Assembly: GCA_903905735.1 (NCBI GenBank)
Contig: CAIVHU010000071.1
Coordinates: 1 to 51,008 of the forward strand
Length of the DNA: 51,008 bases
From: an uncultured beta proteobacterium
Lineage (GTDB): Bacteria > Pseudomonadota > Gammaproteobacteria > Burkholderiales > Burkholderiaceae_C
Direction of reading: 5' to 3'
The notes under the pieces are model-generated. The model was not told the DNA's origin. It did not search any database and saw only the letters and a list, made by a program, of their open reading frames with translations. A program made the translations under genes and the position numbers. Below are positions 26,548 to 35,420 of this stretch, piece by piece (positions within the stretch are counted from its first letter, which is position 1; each line of letters opens with the position of its first letter).

Positions 26548-28668
26548 ATGACTGCCCCTTTGTTTATCCCGTCCATAGAAGCCTGTGTGGATCACATTCT
26601 GGCCACCGTTGACGGCCAGATTGTGATGGGCATTCCGCTGGGTGTGGGCAAACCCAACCCGCTGGTCAACGCACTCTACAGGCGCATCAAGGCCGACCCA
26701 ACGCGCAGCCTGCGCATCATCACCGCCCTGTCCCTGGAAAAGCCGGTGGGTCACAGCGACCTAGAAAAAAACTTCCTGCAGCCACTGGTCGAGCGCATTT
26801 TCGGCGACTACCCGGACATGGACTACGTCAAAGACCTGCGCGCAGGCCACCTGCCGCCCAACATCGAGGTGCAGGAGTTCTTCATGAAAACCGGCGACTA
26901 CCTGGGCAATGCCGCAGCGCAGATGGGCCATATCTCCACCAACTACACCTACGCCGCGCGCGACATGGCAGTGCAGGGCATGAATGTGCTCGCGCAAGCG
27001 GTGGGCTCGCAGGGCGAGGGCAGCAGCCTGCGCCTGAGTCTCTCCAGCAACCCTGATATCAGCGCGGCCGTTCTGCACAGCGTGCGCGCTGCGGGCCAGT
27101 CAGTGATGGCCATCGGTGTGATCAACCACAAGATGCCATTCATGCCCAACGGTGCCGAGCTCAGCCCGGAATTTTTTGACGTGGTGGTGACCGACCCGGC
27201 CGGTACGCACGATATTTTCGCGCCGCCCAACAACAAGGTCAGCGCGGCTGATTACGCCATTGGCCTGCATGCCTCCAGCCTGGTGGCTGACGGCGGCACG
27301 CTGCAGATCGGTATCGGTTCTTTGGGCGATGCCATCGGCCAATCGCTGATCGTGCGCGATCGCCACGGCGCGGAGTACCGCCATATCCTGGAAGCCATTT
27401 GCCCCACCGGGCTGACCAGGCGAGAGCTGGGGCGTTTTGATGTCGGGCTGTACGGTTGCTCGGAAATGTTGGTCAACGCGTTTTTGCGGCTGATCGAAGC
27501 AGGCATCATCCGCCGCGAGGTGTATGACGATGCCGTGCTGCAACAACTGCTCAATAGCGGACGCATTCCGGACGAGAGCGTCACCCCCGACACGCTGCAG
27601 GCCTTGCTGGAGGCCGGGCGCGTGCGCTCACCACTGTCCCACGACGATCTGTCGTTCCTCAAGTACTTCGGTATTCTGCGTGCCCAGGTCGCGCTGAACG
27701 GCCAGCAACTTCGTTGCGGCGAGCACCACTGCAGCAACAACCTGAACGAGCCAGCCAGTTTGGAATGCGTCAGCCAGCACATGCTGGGCTCGCGGCTGCT
27801 GCATGGCATCTTCATGACCGGTGGTTTCTTCATTGGCCCGCGCGACTTTTATGAGCGCCTGCGCACCATGGCACCACAGGACCTGGCCAAGATCGACATG
27901 ACTGACATCGACTTCATCAACCAGCTGTATGGCAACGATGCACTCAAACGCGCGCAGCGCCGCAAAGCCCGGTTCATGAACACCACCATGGTGATGACGC
28001 TGCTGGGTGCGGCCGCCAGTGATACGCTGGAGTCGGGTCAGGTGGTCAGCGGCGTGGGTGGGCAATACAACTTTGTCGCCATGAGTCACGCACTGCACGA
28101 TGCCCGTCTGGTCATGATGCTGCGCGCCACGCACGACAACAAGGACGGTCTGAAAAGCAGCATCGTCTGGAACTACGGCAACGTCACCATCCCGCGCCAT
28201 TTGCGCGATGTGGTGATCACCGAATACGGCGTGGCCGAACTGCGCGGACGCTCCGACAGCGAGGTGGTCAAGCGACTGATTGCGGTGGCAGATTCGCGCT
28301 TCCAGGCCGAGCTGGTGAAGCAGGCCAAGGCGAATGGCAAGCTCGAAGCCGACTACGAGGTGCCCGAGTGCTTCCGCCACAACCTGCCCGAGGTCATTGC
28401 CGCCAAACTCAAACCCTGGTCAGAGGCAGGGCTGCTGCCCGACTTCCCGTTTGGCACCGACCTGACTGAAGATGAACTGCACATGGTGCGCGCCATGAAA
28501 AAGCTCAAACACGCCAGCCAGCACCCCTCCGAACTGCTGGGCATGGCACTGAAAAGCCTGTGGGAAGGCAAGGAAGCGCCCCCGGCCTACCTGGAGCGAC
28601 TGGGGCTGGCAGAGGTGCACAGCTTCAAGGACCGGGTGATGCGCAGGCTGTTTGCCAACAATCTGTAG
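26548..28668 (+). CDS. Acetyl-CoA hydrolase/transferase family protein
   Basis: About 706 residues from MTAPLFIPS, with AGGAG seven bases upstream. Two acetyl-CoA hydrolase/transferase modules are seen: the N-terminal part (DHILATVDGQIVMGIPLGVGK, ADPTRSLRIITAL) and the C-terminal part with the CoA-transferase active-site style region SGVGGQYNFVAMSHAL. It is longer than typical acetate CoA-transferases (about 430-550), with an inserted middle region. Members move CoA between acetate/propionate/succinate and their thioesters; the substrate is not predictable here. A -10-like TATAAA lies at 26509-26514. The gene stop touches an intergenic copy of the repeat (28666). Confidence 0.9.
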   Translation: MTAPLFIPSIEACVDHILATVDGQIVMGIPLGVGKPNPLVNALYRRIKADPTRSLRIITALSLEKPVGHSDLEKNFLQPLVERIFGDYPDMDYVKDLRAGHLPPNIEVQEFFMKTGDYLGNAAAQMGHISTNYTYAARDMAVQGMNVLAQAVGSQGEGSSLRLSLSSNPDISAAVLHSVRAAGQSVMAIGVINHKMPFMPNGAELSPEFFDVVVTDPAGTHDIFAPPNNKVSAADYAIGLHASSLVADGGTLQIGIGSLGDAIGQSLIVRDRHGAEYRHILEAICPTGLTRRELGRFDVGLYGCSEMLVNAFLRLIEAGIIRREVYDDAVLQQLLNSGRIPDESVTPDTLQALLEAGRVRSPLSHDDLSFLKYFGILRAQVALNGQQLRCGEHHCSNNLNEPASLECVSQHMLGSRLLHGIFMTGGFFIGPRDFYERLRTMAPQDLAKIDMTDIDFINQLYGNDALKRAQRRKARFMNTTMVMTLLGAAASDTLESGQVVSGVGGQYNFVAMSHALHDARLVMMLRATHDNKDGLKSSIVWNYGNVTIPRHLRDVVITEYGVAELRGRSDSEVVKRLIAVADSRFQAELVKQAKANGKLEADYEVPECFRHNLPEVIAAKLKPWSEAGLLPDFPFGTDLTEDELHMVRAMKKLKHASQHPSELLGMALKSLWEGKEAPPAYLERLGLAEVHSFKDRVMRRLFANNL

Positions 28669-28736
28669 TAGCTATTAATAATATAGCTGCCAGCCCAAAT
28701 GGAACGGGGGCTAGAGGCGTAAAAAGCTTATAAAAC
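28666..28736 (+). repeat. GGGCTAGAGGCC-type repeat after the acetyl-CoA hydrolase gene (copy A)
   Basis: Reads TAGTAGCTATTAATA, ATATAGCTGCC, GGAACGGGGGCTAGAGGC and AAAAAGCTTATAAAAC. It begins at the stop codon itself. It shares TGGAACGGGGGCTA and the A-run with the topB copy (45969), showing that intergenic and coding copies belong to one family. Confidence 0.85.
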
Positions 28737-28805
28737 CTTGGCCCCGTCCGGCGGGCAAGGGCGACCAGAAACACCGGGCCAACGGGCTGAACCGGCAGGC
28801 AAGCC

Positions 28806-31181
28806 TTATTTGATGCAGACCGAGCGCACCATCTTCAGGTCGGTCAGGCCCATCATGACTTTTTCCATGCCGTCCATCTTCAGGGTGCGCATGCCGCCTT
28901 CCACCGCAGCCGCAAACACCTGGGCGACACGGGCACGCTCCTGAATCAGCTTCTTGATGCCATCATCGGCAATCAGCAACTCGTGCAGACCCACCCGCCC
29001 CTTGTAGCCGGTCTGGTTGCACTTGTCGCAACCCACATGGCGGTAAAACCGCAGCTGGCCGTTGTCGGCGTACTGCTGCTTCCAGCCCGCGATCAGCTTG
29101 GCCAGTTGCACTTCGTAATCATCCGCCCAGACGGCCGAGTGCCGCAATTCCTCGGCATACTCCATGGCAAACAGGCGCAGCTCTTCGTGGTCAGGCACAT
29201 AGGTCTCTTTGCAGGCGCAAAGCTTCTTGGCCAGGCGCTGCGCCAGAATACCCAACAGCGCGTCGGCAAAGTTGAACGGGTCCATGCCCATGTCCAGCAG
29301 CCGGGTGATGGACTCGGGCGCGGAATTGGTGTGCAGGGTGGAGAACACCAGGTGCCCGGTCAGCGATGCTTCCACGCCCATGGCCACGGTTTCGTGGTCG
29401 CGCGACTCGCCCACCATGATGATGTCAGGGTCCGCCCGCAAAAAAGCCCGCATGATCAGCGCAAAGTCGATGCCCGCTTTGCGGTTGATCTGCACCTGGC
29501 GCAGGCCTTTCTGGGTGATTTCCACCGGGTCTTCAGCAGTCCAGATTTTGGTGTCGGTCTTGTTGAGGTGCTTCAGGATCGAGTGCAGCGTGGTGGTTTT
29601 ACCCGAGCCGGTGGGGCCGCACACGTAAAACAGGCCGTAGGGTTTTTCGATCGTCTGCATCACCCGCGCCATGTTGTGCGCGGTCAGGCCCAGCTTGTCC
29701 AGCGGAATCGGCTCACCGGCGGCCAGAATCCGCATCACCACGTCTTCCACACCCCCGGCTGACGGGATGGTGGCCACCCGCAGCTCGATGTCGATCGGGC
29801 CGTATTTCTTGAACTTGATCTTGCCGTCCTGCGGCTTGCGGCGTTCGGAGATGTCCAGGTCGCACATGATTTTCAGCCGCGTGACCATCGCCTGCCGGAA
29901 GTGTGAGGGCACCTCGATGTAGGGCATCAGCGAGCCGTCAATACGGAAGCGGATGCCGGTTTTGAACTTGCCAGGCATCGGTTCGATATGAATATCTGAC
30001 GCACCCTGGTGGTACGCATCGACGATCACTTTGTTGACAAACTTGACCAGTTCGTTGTCGGCCGCCGCCGACTCCAGCGCGTCGTTGATGCCGCCGTCTT
30101 CATCCATCGGGCCGCTGTCCATGTCGGCCAGCATCTCGCTGATGCTGCCACCCACCAGCTCGACACCAAAAATCTGCCCAATGGTGTCGCGAAACTCGGT
30201 GTGCGTCGTGACCCGGTAGGCAAACTTGGTGATACGCGGGAACACTTGCTGCACGATGCGCGAACTGCGGACGGCTTCAGGGTCCAGGCACATGATGACC
30301 AGCCCTGCGGGCGAGTCTTCCAGCGGAATCCAGCCCTGCTCTTCAATGAATTCACGTTTGAGTGCGCCATGCAGCGCTTCCGAGCGGATGCGTCCTTCGG
30401 TCCAGGGCTCATAAGTCACACCGAAAAACTTGGCCAGCGATGGCCCGATCTGCGCCGAACGCACCTGGTACTGGGTCAGTAGGAGGTTCTCGACTGTGAG
30501 CCCTTGTGCCCGCGCGTCCTGCAGGCATTGCTGCAACTCGGCAGCTGTCATCACCCCGTCGGAGACCAGTCCGTCATACTTGGTCACCATCCGGCGAACG
30601 CCCTCCTCGGCCCCCTGCATGCGGTGTTTGATCGCCGTGGCCAGTGTCTTGCACAACTGCGAAATACCTTCAACCTCCAAGTCACCAAAGGGTTTGTCGC
30701 TCTTGTTATTGATGACCTGCAGCACGCCGTAGAGCGTCTCCCCCTCCAGAATCGGGGCCACCATCATCTGACGGGTGCGGTAGCCGGAGCGCTTGTCCAC
30801 CTCTTTCAGGAACGACAAGGCCGGGTGAATGGTTTTCAGGGACTGATCGTCATGCACATCGGGCAGGTTGACCAGCATGTGGCTGAAGGCAACATAACCT
30901 GCAATGCTTTGCGGCGAAATCGGCAGTTTCAGGTCGCGACTGCTGTTGAGGCCGGTCTTGACCTTGGAGATGATGGCGGTCTGGTCTTCGTTGACCACAT
31001 ACAGGGTGAGGCGGTCAGCATTGAAGAGTTTGCAGATGTCAGCACTGGCCTCCAACATGATCTGCTCGATATTGTCGGTCTCATGAATACGCGCGGTGAC
31101 ATGCTGAAGTTGCTTGTAAAAAAGCGCTTCAAAGGTCATGCCGACCCGCTCCGAGTTGTGAAGTTTGAGGACCGTGTTCAT
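28806..31181 (-). CDS. GAF-domain GspE/PilB-type assembly ATPase
   Basis: 791 residues. Residues about 15-190 are a GAF domain (ADICKLFNADRLTLYVVNE, APILEGETLYGVLQVINNKS). Residues about 200-350 are a GspE N-terminal (T2SSE_N) domain, and residues about 375-790 the secretion ATPase with ASDIHIEP, Walker A GPTGSGKTTT near 520, MVGESRD and HLVFSTLHTNSAPESITR. A zinc-binding type CAC...CDKC follows near the end. GspE/PilB ATPases polymerise pilin-like fibres; a GAF sensor in front is unusual and suggests small-molecule or redox control. It follows the FHA gene by 78 bp in a PP2C-FHA-ATPase operon. No other pilus or secretion subunit is nearby. Confidence 0.93.
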   Translation of the reverse strand: MNTVLKLHNSERVGMTFEALFYKQLQHVTARIHETDNIEQIMLEASADICKLFNADRLTLYVVNEDQTAIISKVKTGLNSSRDLKLPISPQSIAGYVAFSHMLVNLPDVHDDQSLKTIHPALSFLKEVDKRSGYRTRQMMVAPILEGETLYGVLQVINNKSDKPFGDLEVEGISQLCKTLATAIKHRMQGAEEGVRRMVTKYDGLVSDGVMTAAELQQCLQDARAQGLTVENLLLTQYQVRSAQIGPSLAKFFGVTYEPWTEGRIRSEALHGALKREFIEEQGWIPLEDSPAGLVIMCLDPEAVRSSRIVQQVFPRITKFAYRVTTHTEFRDTIGQIFGVELVGGSISEMLADMDSGPMDEDGGINDALESAAADNELVKFVNKVIVDAYHQGASDIHIEPMPGKFKTGIRFRIDGSLMPYIEVPSHFRQAMVTRLKIMCDLDISERRKPQDGKIKFKKYGPIDIELRVATIPSAGGVEDVVMRILAAGEPIPLDKLGLTAHNMARVMQTIEKPYGLFYVCGPTGSGKTTTLHSILKHLNKTDTKIWTAEDPVEITQKGLRQVQINRKAGIDFALIMRAFLRADPDIIMVGESRDHETVAMGVEASLTGHLVFSTLHTNSAPESITRLLDMGMDPFNFADALLGILAQRLAKKLCACKETYVPDHEELRLFAMEYAEELRHSAVWADDYEVQLAKLIAGWKQQYADNGQLRFYRHVGCDKCNQTGYKGRVGLHELLIADDGIKKLIQERARVAQVFAAAVEGGMRTLKMDGMEKVMMGLTDLKMVRSVCIK

Positions 31182-31259
31182 GAGGGTCTGATCTCAAACG
31201 GGGTGGCGCGTTCCGGTGTGAACAAAATTTGACTCTACCATTTCAACCAAGGCCATCGG

Positions 31260-31907
31260 TCAGCTTTGGAGAAACTGCATTTCCGTGCCCGCGAGCTTGA
31301 TCCGGTCACCATGCTTCAGCACCACAGGCTCCGCACCAACGGTATCGCCGTTGAGGGTCATGCGGTCTTGACCTTCCACATGGTGAACAAAGAAATTGTG
31401 GCGACGCTGGGTGATGGCCGCGACGGAAACGCCTGGCTTGCCCACGGTGGTGACTACCTTGGTCAAAGCCATTTCCCGGCCTGCTGCAGCACCTGACAAC
31501 ACTTTGATGGCCCCTTTCAACTCAGGCACGCTCAGCGCCGCGCTCGCCACGGCAGCTGCAGGCGTTTGCGCAGTCACACGCGGCTTGTACATCATGGTGC
31601 GCTCGAATTCATCTGCCTGAGGCGGCGCTTCAAACTTGACTTTGTATTTACCCATGTCCATGACATCGCCATGGTGCAACACCTGCTTTTTCACCGCTTT
31701 GCCATCAATGTAGGTGCCATTGGTGCTGTGCAGATCCTCCACGGTGACCTGATCACCCACCATCACCAGCACCGCGTGTTCGCCGCTGACGGTCAGGTTC
31801 TCGATCACCACATCGTTGTACGGGCGACGCCCAATGGTGGTGCGCTCTTTCGTCAGCGTGACTTCACTGTGGACGTTGCCGTCCATCATCACGGTTATTT
31901 TGGGCAT
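31260..31907 (-). CDS. FHA-domain phosphothreonine-binding protein
   Basis: 215 residues from MPKITVMMDGN, with GGAGG directly upstream. Residues about 3-90 are a complete FHA domain (TTIGRRPYNDVVIENLTVSGEHA and LHSTNGTYIDG with the conserved Arg, Ser, His, Thr-Asn-Gly). A linker with alanines follows, then a second, less complete FHA-like repeat (GAAAGREMALTKVVTTVGKPG...). FHA domains bind phosphothreonine on partner proteins. With the PP2C phosphatase just upstream and the ATPase just downstream, it is likely a phospho-dependent adaptor. No Ser/Thr kinase is present in the window. Confidence 0.92.
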   Translation of the reverse strand: MPKITVMMDGNVHSEVTLTKERTTIGRRPYNDVVIENLTVSGEHAVLVMVGDQVTVEDLHSTNGTYIDGKAVKKQVLHHGDVMDMGKYKVKFEAPPQADEFERTMMYKPRVTAQTPAAAVASAALSVPELKGAIKVLSGAAAGREMALTKVVTTVGKPGVSVAAITQRRHNFFVHHVEGQDRMTLNGDTVGAEPVVLKHGDRIKLAGTEMQFLQS

Positions 31908-31965
31908 GACTACCTCCTGTACAACACAGTATATGGGTTTGATCGGCCCCACCACCATCCCAATA

Positions 31966-32754
31966 CTAGGGCCTGCTGAACAATCGTGAGATTAAACCGG
32001 ATTTTTCTGCCGACCTGTCTGCCTGTGCCAACAAGACAGAAATGTTATCGCGACCACCTTGGAGATTGGCACGCGCCACCAGTTCAGTGGCGATCAGTGC
32101 CAGTTGCTTGTTGCCGTTCAAGACCTGCAGGATGTCGGCGTCACTCAACATATCCGTCAGCCCGTCGGAGCACATCAGGTACAGGTCACCCTGCTCAACA
32201 TGATGCTCGTGGATCTCGGTGCGGACGATCTCCTCGACCCCCAAAGCGCGGGTCAGCAGATTTTTGCCGGGCGCATGGGCTGCTTGCTCCTGGGTCAATA
32301 CGCCAGCATCCACCTGCTCCTGCAGCATCGAGTGGTCTTTGGTGATCTGAGTCAGGACACCACCACGCAACCGGTAACAACGCGAATCACCCACATGCCC
32401 GAGAACGAGCCGCGAGCCGTTGAACACGCCCGCTACCAGGGTCGTCCCCATCCCGGCGTAATGTGGGTTGGAGATGGCGGCATTCAGAATGGACAGGTTG
32501 GCTTCATCAAAGCACATCTCGATCACCCGCGCCAACTGCCTGGTACTCAGGTGGCTGCCATTGGCCGCCAGCCAACGCACCAGCTCTGCCTTGACAAACA
32601 GGACCGCCATGCTGCTGGCCACCTCACCGGCGGCATAACCACCCATGCCATCGGCCAGCACGGCGACACCGAGATTGGTATCAAAGGCCAGAGCATCCTC
32701 GTTGTTGCTTCTCACCAGGCCAGAGTCGGTCAGCGCATGAAAACTGTAGTGCAT
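31966..32754 (-). CDS. PP2C-type Ser/Thr protein phosphatase
   Basis: 262 residues from MHYSFHALTD; the longer upstream reading adds unlike sequence. PP2C metal-binding and catalytic motifs are intact: SGLVRSNNEDALAFD, VLADGMGGYAAGEVAS, GDSRCYRLRGG, CSDGLTDMLSD and GGRDNISVLLAQ. It is soluble, with no membrane helix, like the Stp1/PppA phosphatases that reverse Ser/Thr kinase signalling. It is the first gene of the operon ending in the GAF ATPase; 58 bp separate it from the FHA gene. The kinase partner must be encoded elsewhere. Confidence 0.94.
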   Translation of the reverse strand: MHYSFHALTDSGLVRSNNEDALAFDTNLGVAVLADGMGGYAAGEVASSMAVLFVKAELVRWLAANGSHLSTRQLARVIEMCFDEANLSILNAAISNPHYAGMGTTLVAGVFNGSRLVLGHVGDSRCYRLRGGVLTQITKDHSMLQEQVDAGVLTQEQAAHAPGKNLLTRALGVEEIVRTEIHEHHVEQGDLYLMCSDGLTDMLSDADILQVLNGNKQLALIATELVARANLQGGRDNISVLLAQADRSAEKSGLISRLFSRP

Positions 32755-33058
32755 GATGATTGTTAGCGCAGGAGAGCGCCATCCTGCCAGTGACGCGGGC
32801 TGCTCAAGCCCCAGGCACAAGCGGTGCTGGTCGGTATCACCTCAGCGTTCTCCTATGGAATGGCTCAACGACGGGCCAGGACACGTTTTTATAAAAATAC
32901 CTGCTTGCGACCTGCCGTGACATTGGACGATGCGATCACCCCATCCATTCGCCCCGACAAGCGCTGGCATTTGCCAATCATAAATCGAGTATGCCGCGCC
33001 AAACCCGACATCATCAGCCCCAAAGGCGGCTTTTTGCGGCGCCAGCTCCGTGTACACA
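32755..33058. other. Gene-free stretch upstream of the phosphatase gene
   Basis: Open frames exist here on both strands (32824-33111 plus, 32842-33129 minus) but resemble no family and lack ribosome sites. The promoter of the PP2C operon should be here. I see no confident promoter, repeat or RNA gene. Confidence 0.35.
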
Positions 33059-33096
33059 TGAAAAAGCCGGCTTGTCCTGATGGGCAACCGGCTTTG
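33059..33096 (-). terminator. Rho-independent terminator of sucCD
   Basis: On the minus strand AAAGCCGG, a 17-base loop and CCGGCTTTTT form a stem followed by T residues, about 45 bp after the sucD stop. It fits the end of the sucC-sucD transcript. Confidence 0.65.
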
Positions 33097-33139
33097 AATG
33101 CCGCCAAATGAAGCCTGGCGACAGAACATGGTTCAGACC

Positions 33140-34033
33140 TTACAACATGGCTTTGAGCAGTTTGGCCATCTCGGACGGGTTGCGGGTGACCTTGAAGCCG
33201 CACTCTTCCATCACCGCCAGCTTGGCCTCGGCCGTGTCGGCACCACCGCTGATCAAGGCACCGGCGTGGCCCATGCGTTTGCCAGCAGGTGCCGTCACCC
33301 CGGCGATGAAGCCGACGATGGGTTTTTTCATGTTGAGCTTGCACCAGCGGGCGGCTTCGGCTTCGTCCGGGCCGCCAATTTCACCGATCATGATGACGGC
33401 ATCGGTGTCCGGGTCGTCATTGAAGGCTTGCATGATGTCGATGTGTTTCAAGCCGTTGATCGGGTCGCCACCAATCCCCACGGCGGTGCTTTGTCCCAGA
33501 CCGATTTCGGTGAGTTGCGCCACCGCTTCGTAGGTGAGCGTGCCGGAGCGGCTGACCACGCCGATGCGGCCCTTGCGGTGAATATGACCAGGCATGATGC
33601 CGATCTTGATCTCCTCAGGCGTGATCAGACCGGGGCAATTCGGGCCGAGCAACAGGGTCTTCTTGCCGCCAGCGGCTACCCGAGCCTTCATGCGGTTGCG
33701 CACTTCGAGCATGTCGCGGATCGGGATGCCTTCGGTGATGCAGATCGCCAGGTCCAGTTCCGCCTCGACGGCTTCCCAGATGGCCGCAGCAGCACCGGCT
33801 GGCGGCACATAGATCACGCTGACGGTGGCACCCGTTTCAGCCGCGGCTTCTTTGACCGAGGCGTAAATCGGGATGTTAAAGATCGACTCGCCGGCCTTCT
33901 TGGGGTTCACACCGGCCACAAAGCAGTTTTTCCCGTTGGCGTATTCCTGGCACTTTTCAGTGTGGAACTGACCGGTCTTTCCGGTGATGCCCTGGGTGAT
34001 GACCTTGGTATCTTTGTTGATAAAAATAGACAT
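33140..34033 (-). CDS. sucD: Succinyl-CoA synthetase alpha subunit
   Basis: 297 residues, near the usual 290-300. It has the CoA-binding Rossmann domain (TKVITQGITGKTGQFHTEKC), the GGTAxxxPV-equivalent region, and the phosphohistidine loop MGHAGALISGGADTAEAK near residue 247. With SucC it converts succinyl-CoA, ADP/GDP and phosphate to succinate and ATP/GTP in the citric acid cycle. The gene follows sucC after 62 bp, the space being filled by a hairpin repeat (34052-34089). Confidence 0.98.
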   Translation of the reverse strand: MSIFINKDTKVITQGITGKTGQFHTEKCQEYANGKNCFVAGVNPKKAGESIFNIPIYASVKEAAAETGATVSVIYVPPAGAAAAIWEAVEAELDLAICITEGIPIRDMLEVRNRMKARVAAGGKKTLLLGPNCPGLITPEEIKIGIMPGHIHRKGRIGVVSRSGTLTYEAVAQLTEIGLGQSTAVGIGGDPINGLKHIDIMQAFNDDPDTDAVIMIGEIGGPDEAEAARWCKLNMKKPIVGFIAGVTAPAGKRMGHAGALISGGADTAEAKLAVMEECGFKVTRNPSEMAKLLKAML

Positions 34034-34051
34034 GTTTGTTCCTAGTCAGTT

Positions 34052-34089
34052 GGGGTCAGAGCACATCGCTTTAGCGAGTGGTCTGACCC
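34052..34089. repeat. Hairpin repeat between sucC and sucD
   Basis: GGGGTCAGAGCACATCGCT and AGCGAGTGGTCTGACCC pair with few mismatches around TT. The GGGGTCAGA end resembles palindromic units that I associate with RAYT/REP-type elements. It separates two genes of one operon and could alter the ratio of the two subunits by mRNA processing. Confidence 0.6.
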
Positions 34090-34095
34090 GCCAAT

Positions 34096-35259
34096 TTATT
34101 TTGCAACCGCTTTGACAGACGCTTGCGCGGCCTCTGCCATGGTGTCCACGGAAATGATGGGCAGGCCGCTGTCGGCCAGCATCTTTTTGCCCAATTCTTC
34201 GTTGGTGCCCTTCATGCGCACAATCAGCGGCACGTTCAGGTTGGTCGCCTTGCAGGCAGCGATGATGCCGGTGGCAATCGTGTCGCACTTCATGATGCCG
34301 CCAAAGATGTTGACCAGGATGGCCTTGACCTTCGGGTTTTTCAACATGATCTTGAAGGCTTCGGTCACCTTCTCGGGGGTGGCGCCGCCACCCACGTCCA
34401 GGAAGTTGGCGGGTTCTGCACCAAACAACTTGATGGTGTCCATGGTGGCCATGGCCAGACCGGCACCGTTGACCAGGCAGCCAATGTTGCCGTCCAGGCT
34501 GATGTAGGCCAGGTCAAACTTGCTGGCTTCCACTTCGGCCGGATCTTCTTCGTCCAGATCACGGTAAGCCACGATCTCGGGGTGACGGAACAAGGCGTTG
34601 TCGTCAAAGTTGAACTTGGCATCAATGGCCTTGATGTTGCCATTGCCTTCCAGAATCATCGGGTTGATTTCCACCAGCGACGCGTCGGTGTCCATATAGA
34701 CCTGATAGACCTTTTGCAGCACGTCCACGGCTTGCGCGGTGGAGCCTGCTGGCACACCAATGGCGTTGGCCAACTTGGTGGCCTGGGCCACGGTCAGGCC
34801 GGTGGCGGGATCCACAATTTCGGTGATGATTTTCTCGGGGGTCTCGTGCGCCACGTCTTCAATCGACATGCCACCTTCGCTGGAAACGATCATGGCCACA
34901 CGCTGGCTGGCACGGTCGGTAACGGCAGACACGTAATATTCTTTTTTGATATCGGCACCGTCTTCAATCAGCAGGCGGCGGACCTTCTGGCCTTCGGGGC
35001 CGGTCTGATGTGTCACCAGTTGCATGCCGAGGATTTCACCAGCAAGCTTGCGCACCTCGTCAATCGAGCGCGCCAGCTTGACGCCACCGCCCTTGCCGCG
35101 ACCCCCAGCGTGAATCTGCGCCTTGACGACCCACACCGGGCCGCCGAGTTTCTGGGCGGCTTCGACCGCTTCTTGGACGGTGAACGCCGCAATGCCGCGA
35201 GGCACCGGCACACCAGCTTGACGCAAGATGTCCTTGCCTTGGTACTCGTGAATCTTCAT
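34096..35259 (-). CDS. sucC: Succinyl-CoA synthetase beta subunit
   Basis: 387 residues, as expected. It begins [20 protein letters not shown] and shows the ATP-grasp domain ([20 protein letters not shown]) and the CoA-ligase part with [30 protein letters not shown] and [11 protein letters not shown]. It forms the alpha2beta2 citric acid cycle enzyme with SucD. RBS AGAGAG precedes the ATG. The 160-bp space to the divergent argC includes a perfect 9-bp inverted repeat 40 bp before this start. Confidence 0.98.
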   Translation of the reverse strand: MKIHEYQGKDILRQAGVPVPRGIAAFTVQEAVEAAQKLGGPVWVVKAQIHAGGRGKGGGVKLARSIDEVRKLAGEILGMQLVTHQTGPEGQKVRRLLIEDGADIKKEYYVSAVTDRASQRVAMIVSSEGGMSIEDVAHETPEKIITEIVDPATGLTVAQATKLANAIGVPAGSTAQAVDVLQKVYQVYMDTDASLVEINPMILEGNGNIKAIDAKFNFDDNALFRHPEIVAYRDLDEEDPAEVEASKFDLAYISLDGNIGCLVNGAGLAMATMDTIKLFGAEPANFLDVGGGATPEKVTEAFKIMLKNPKVKAILVNIFGGIMKCDTIATGIIAACKATNLNVPLIVRMKGTNEELGKKMLADSGLPIISVDTMAEAAQASVKAVAK

Positions 35260-35298
35260 GAGGTCTCTCTCAGGAACGGATGATGGAAGGGCAGCTGA

Positions 35299-35321
35299 AA
35301 ACCGTTGTTTGACAACGGTTT
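35299..35321. promoter_or_regulatory. Perfect 9-bp inverted repeat in the sucC leader region
   Basis: AAACCGTTG and CAACGGTTT flank TTTGA. It lies 40-62 bp upstream of the sucC start and about 100 bp from the divergent argC start. It could be an operator or a leader hairpin; no regulator is recognised. Confidence 0.4.
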
Positions 35322-35420
35322 GACGGCGCTTGGCGAAACGTTGGGGACTGTATCATGGTGCGCTGCATCATTCTTTAGGCAGTCTTACAAGGCGGCGCAT
35401 TTTCAGGATTTGAGTTCACC

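Noticed and set aside
32824..33129. Small 95-codon genes on either strand before sucD
   Set aside because: Neither translation resembles a known family, both lack ribosome sites and they overlap a terminator.
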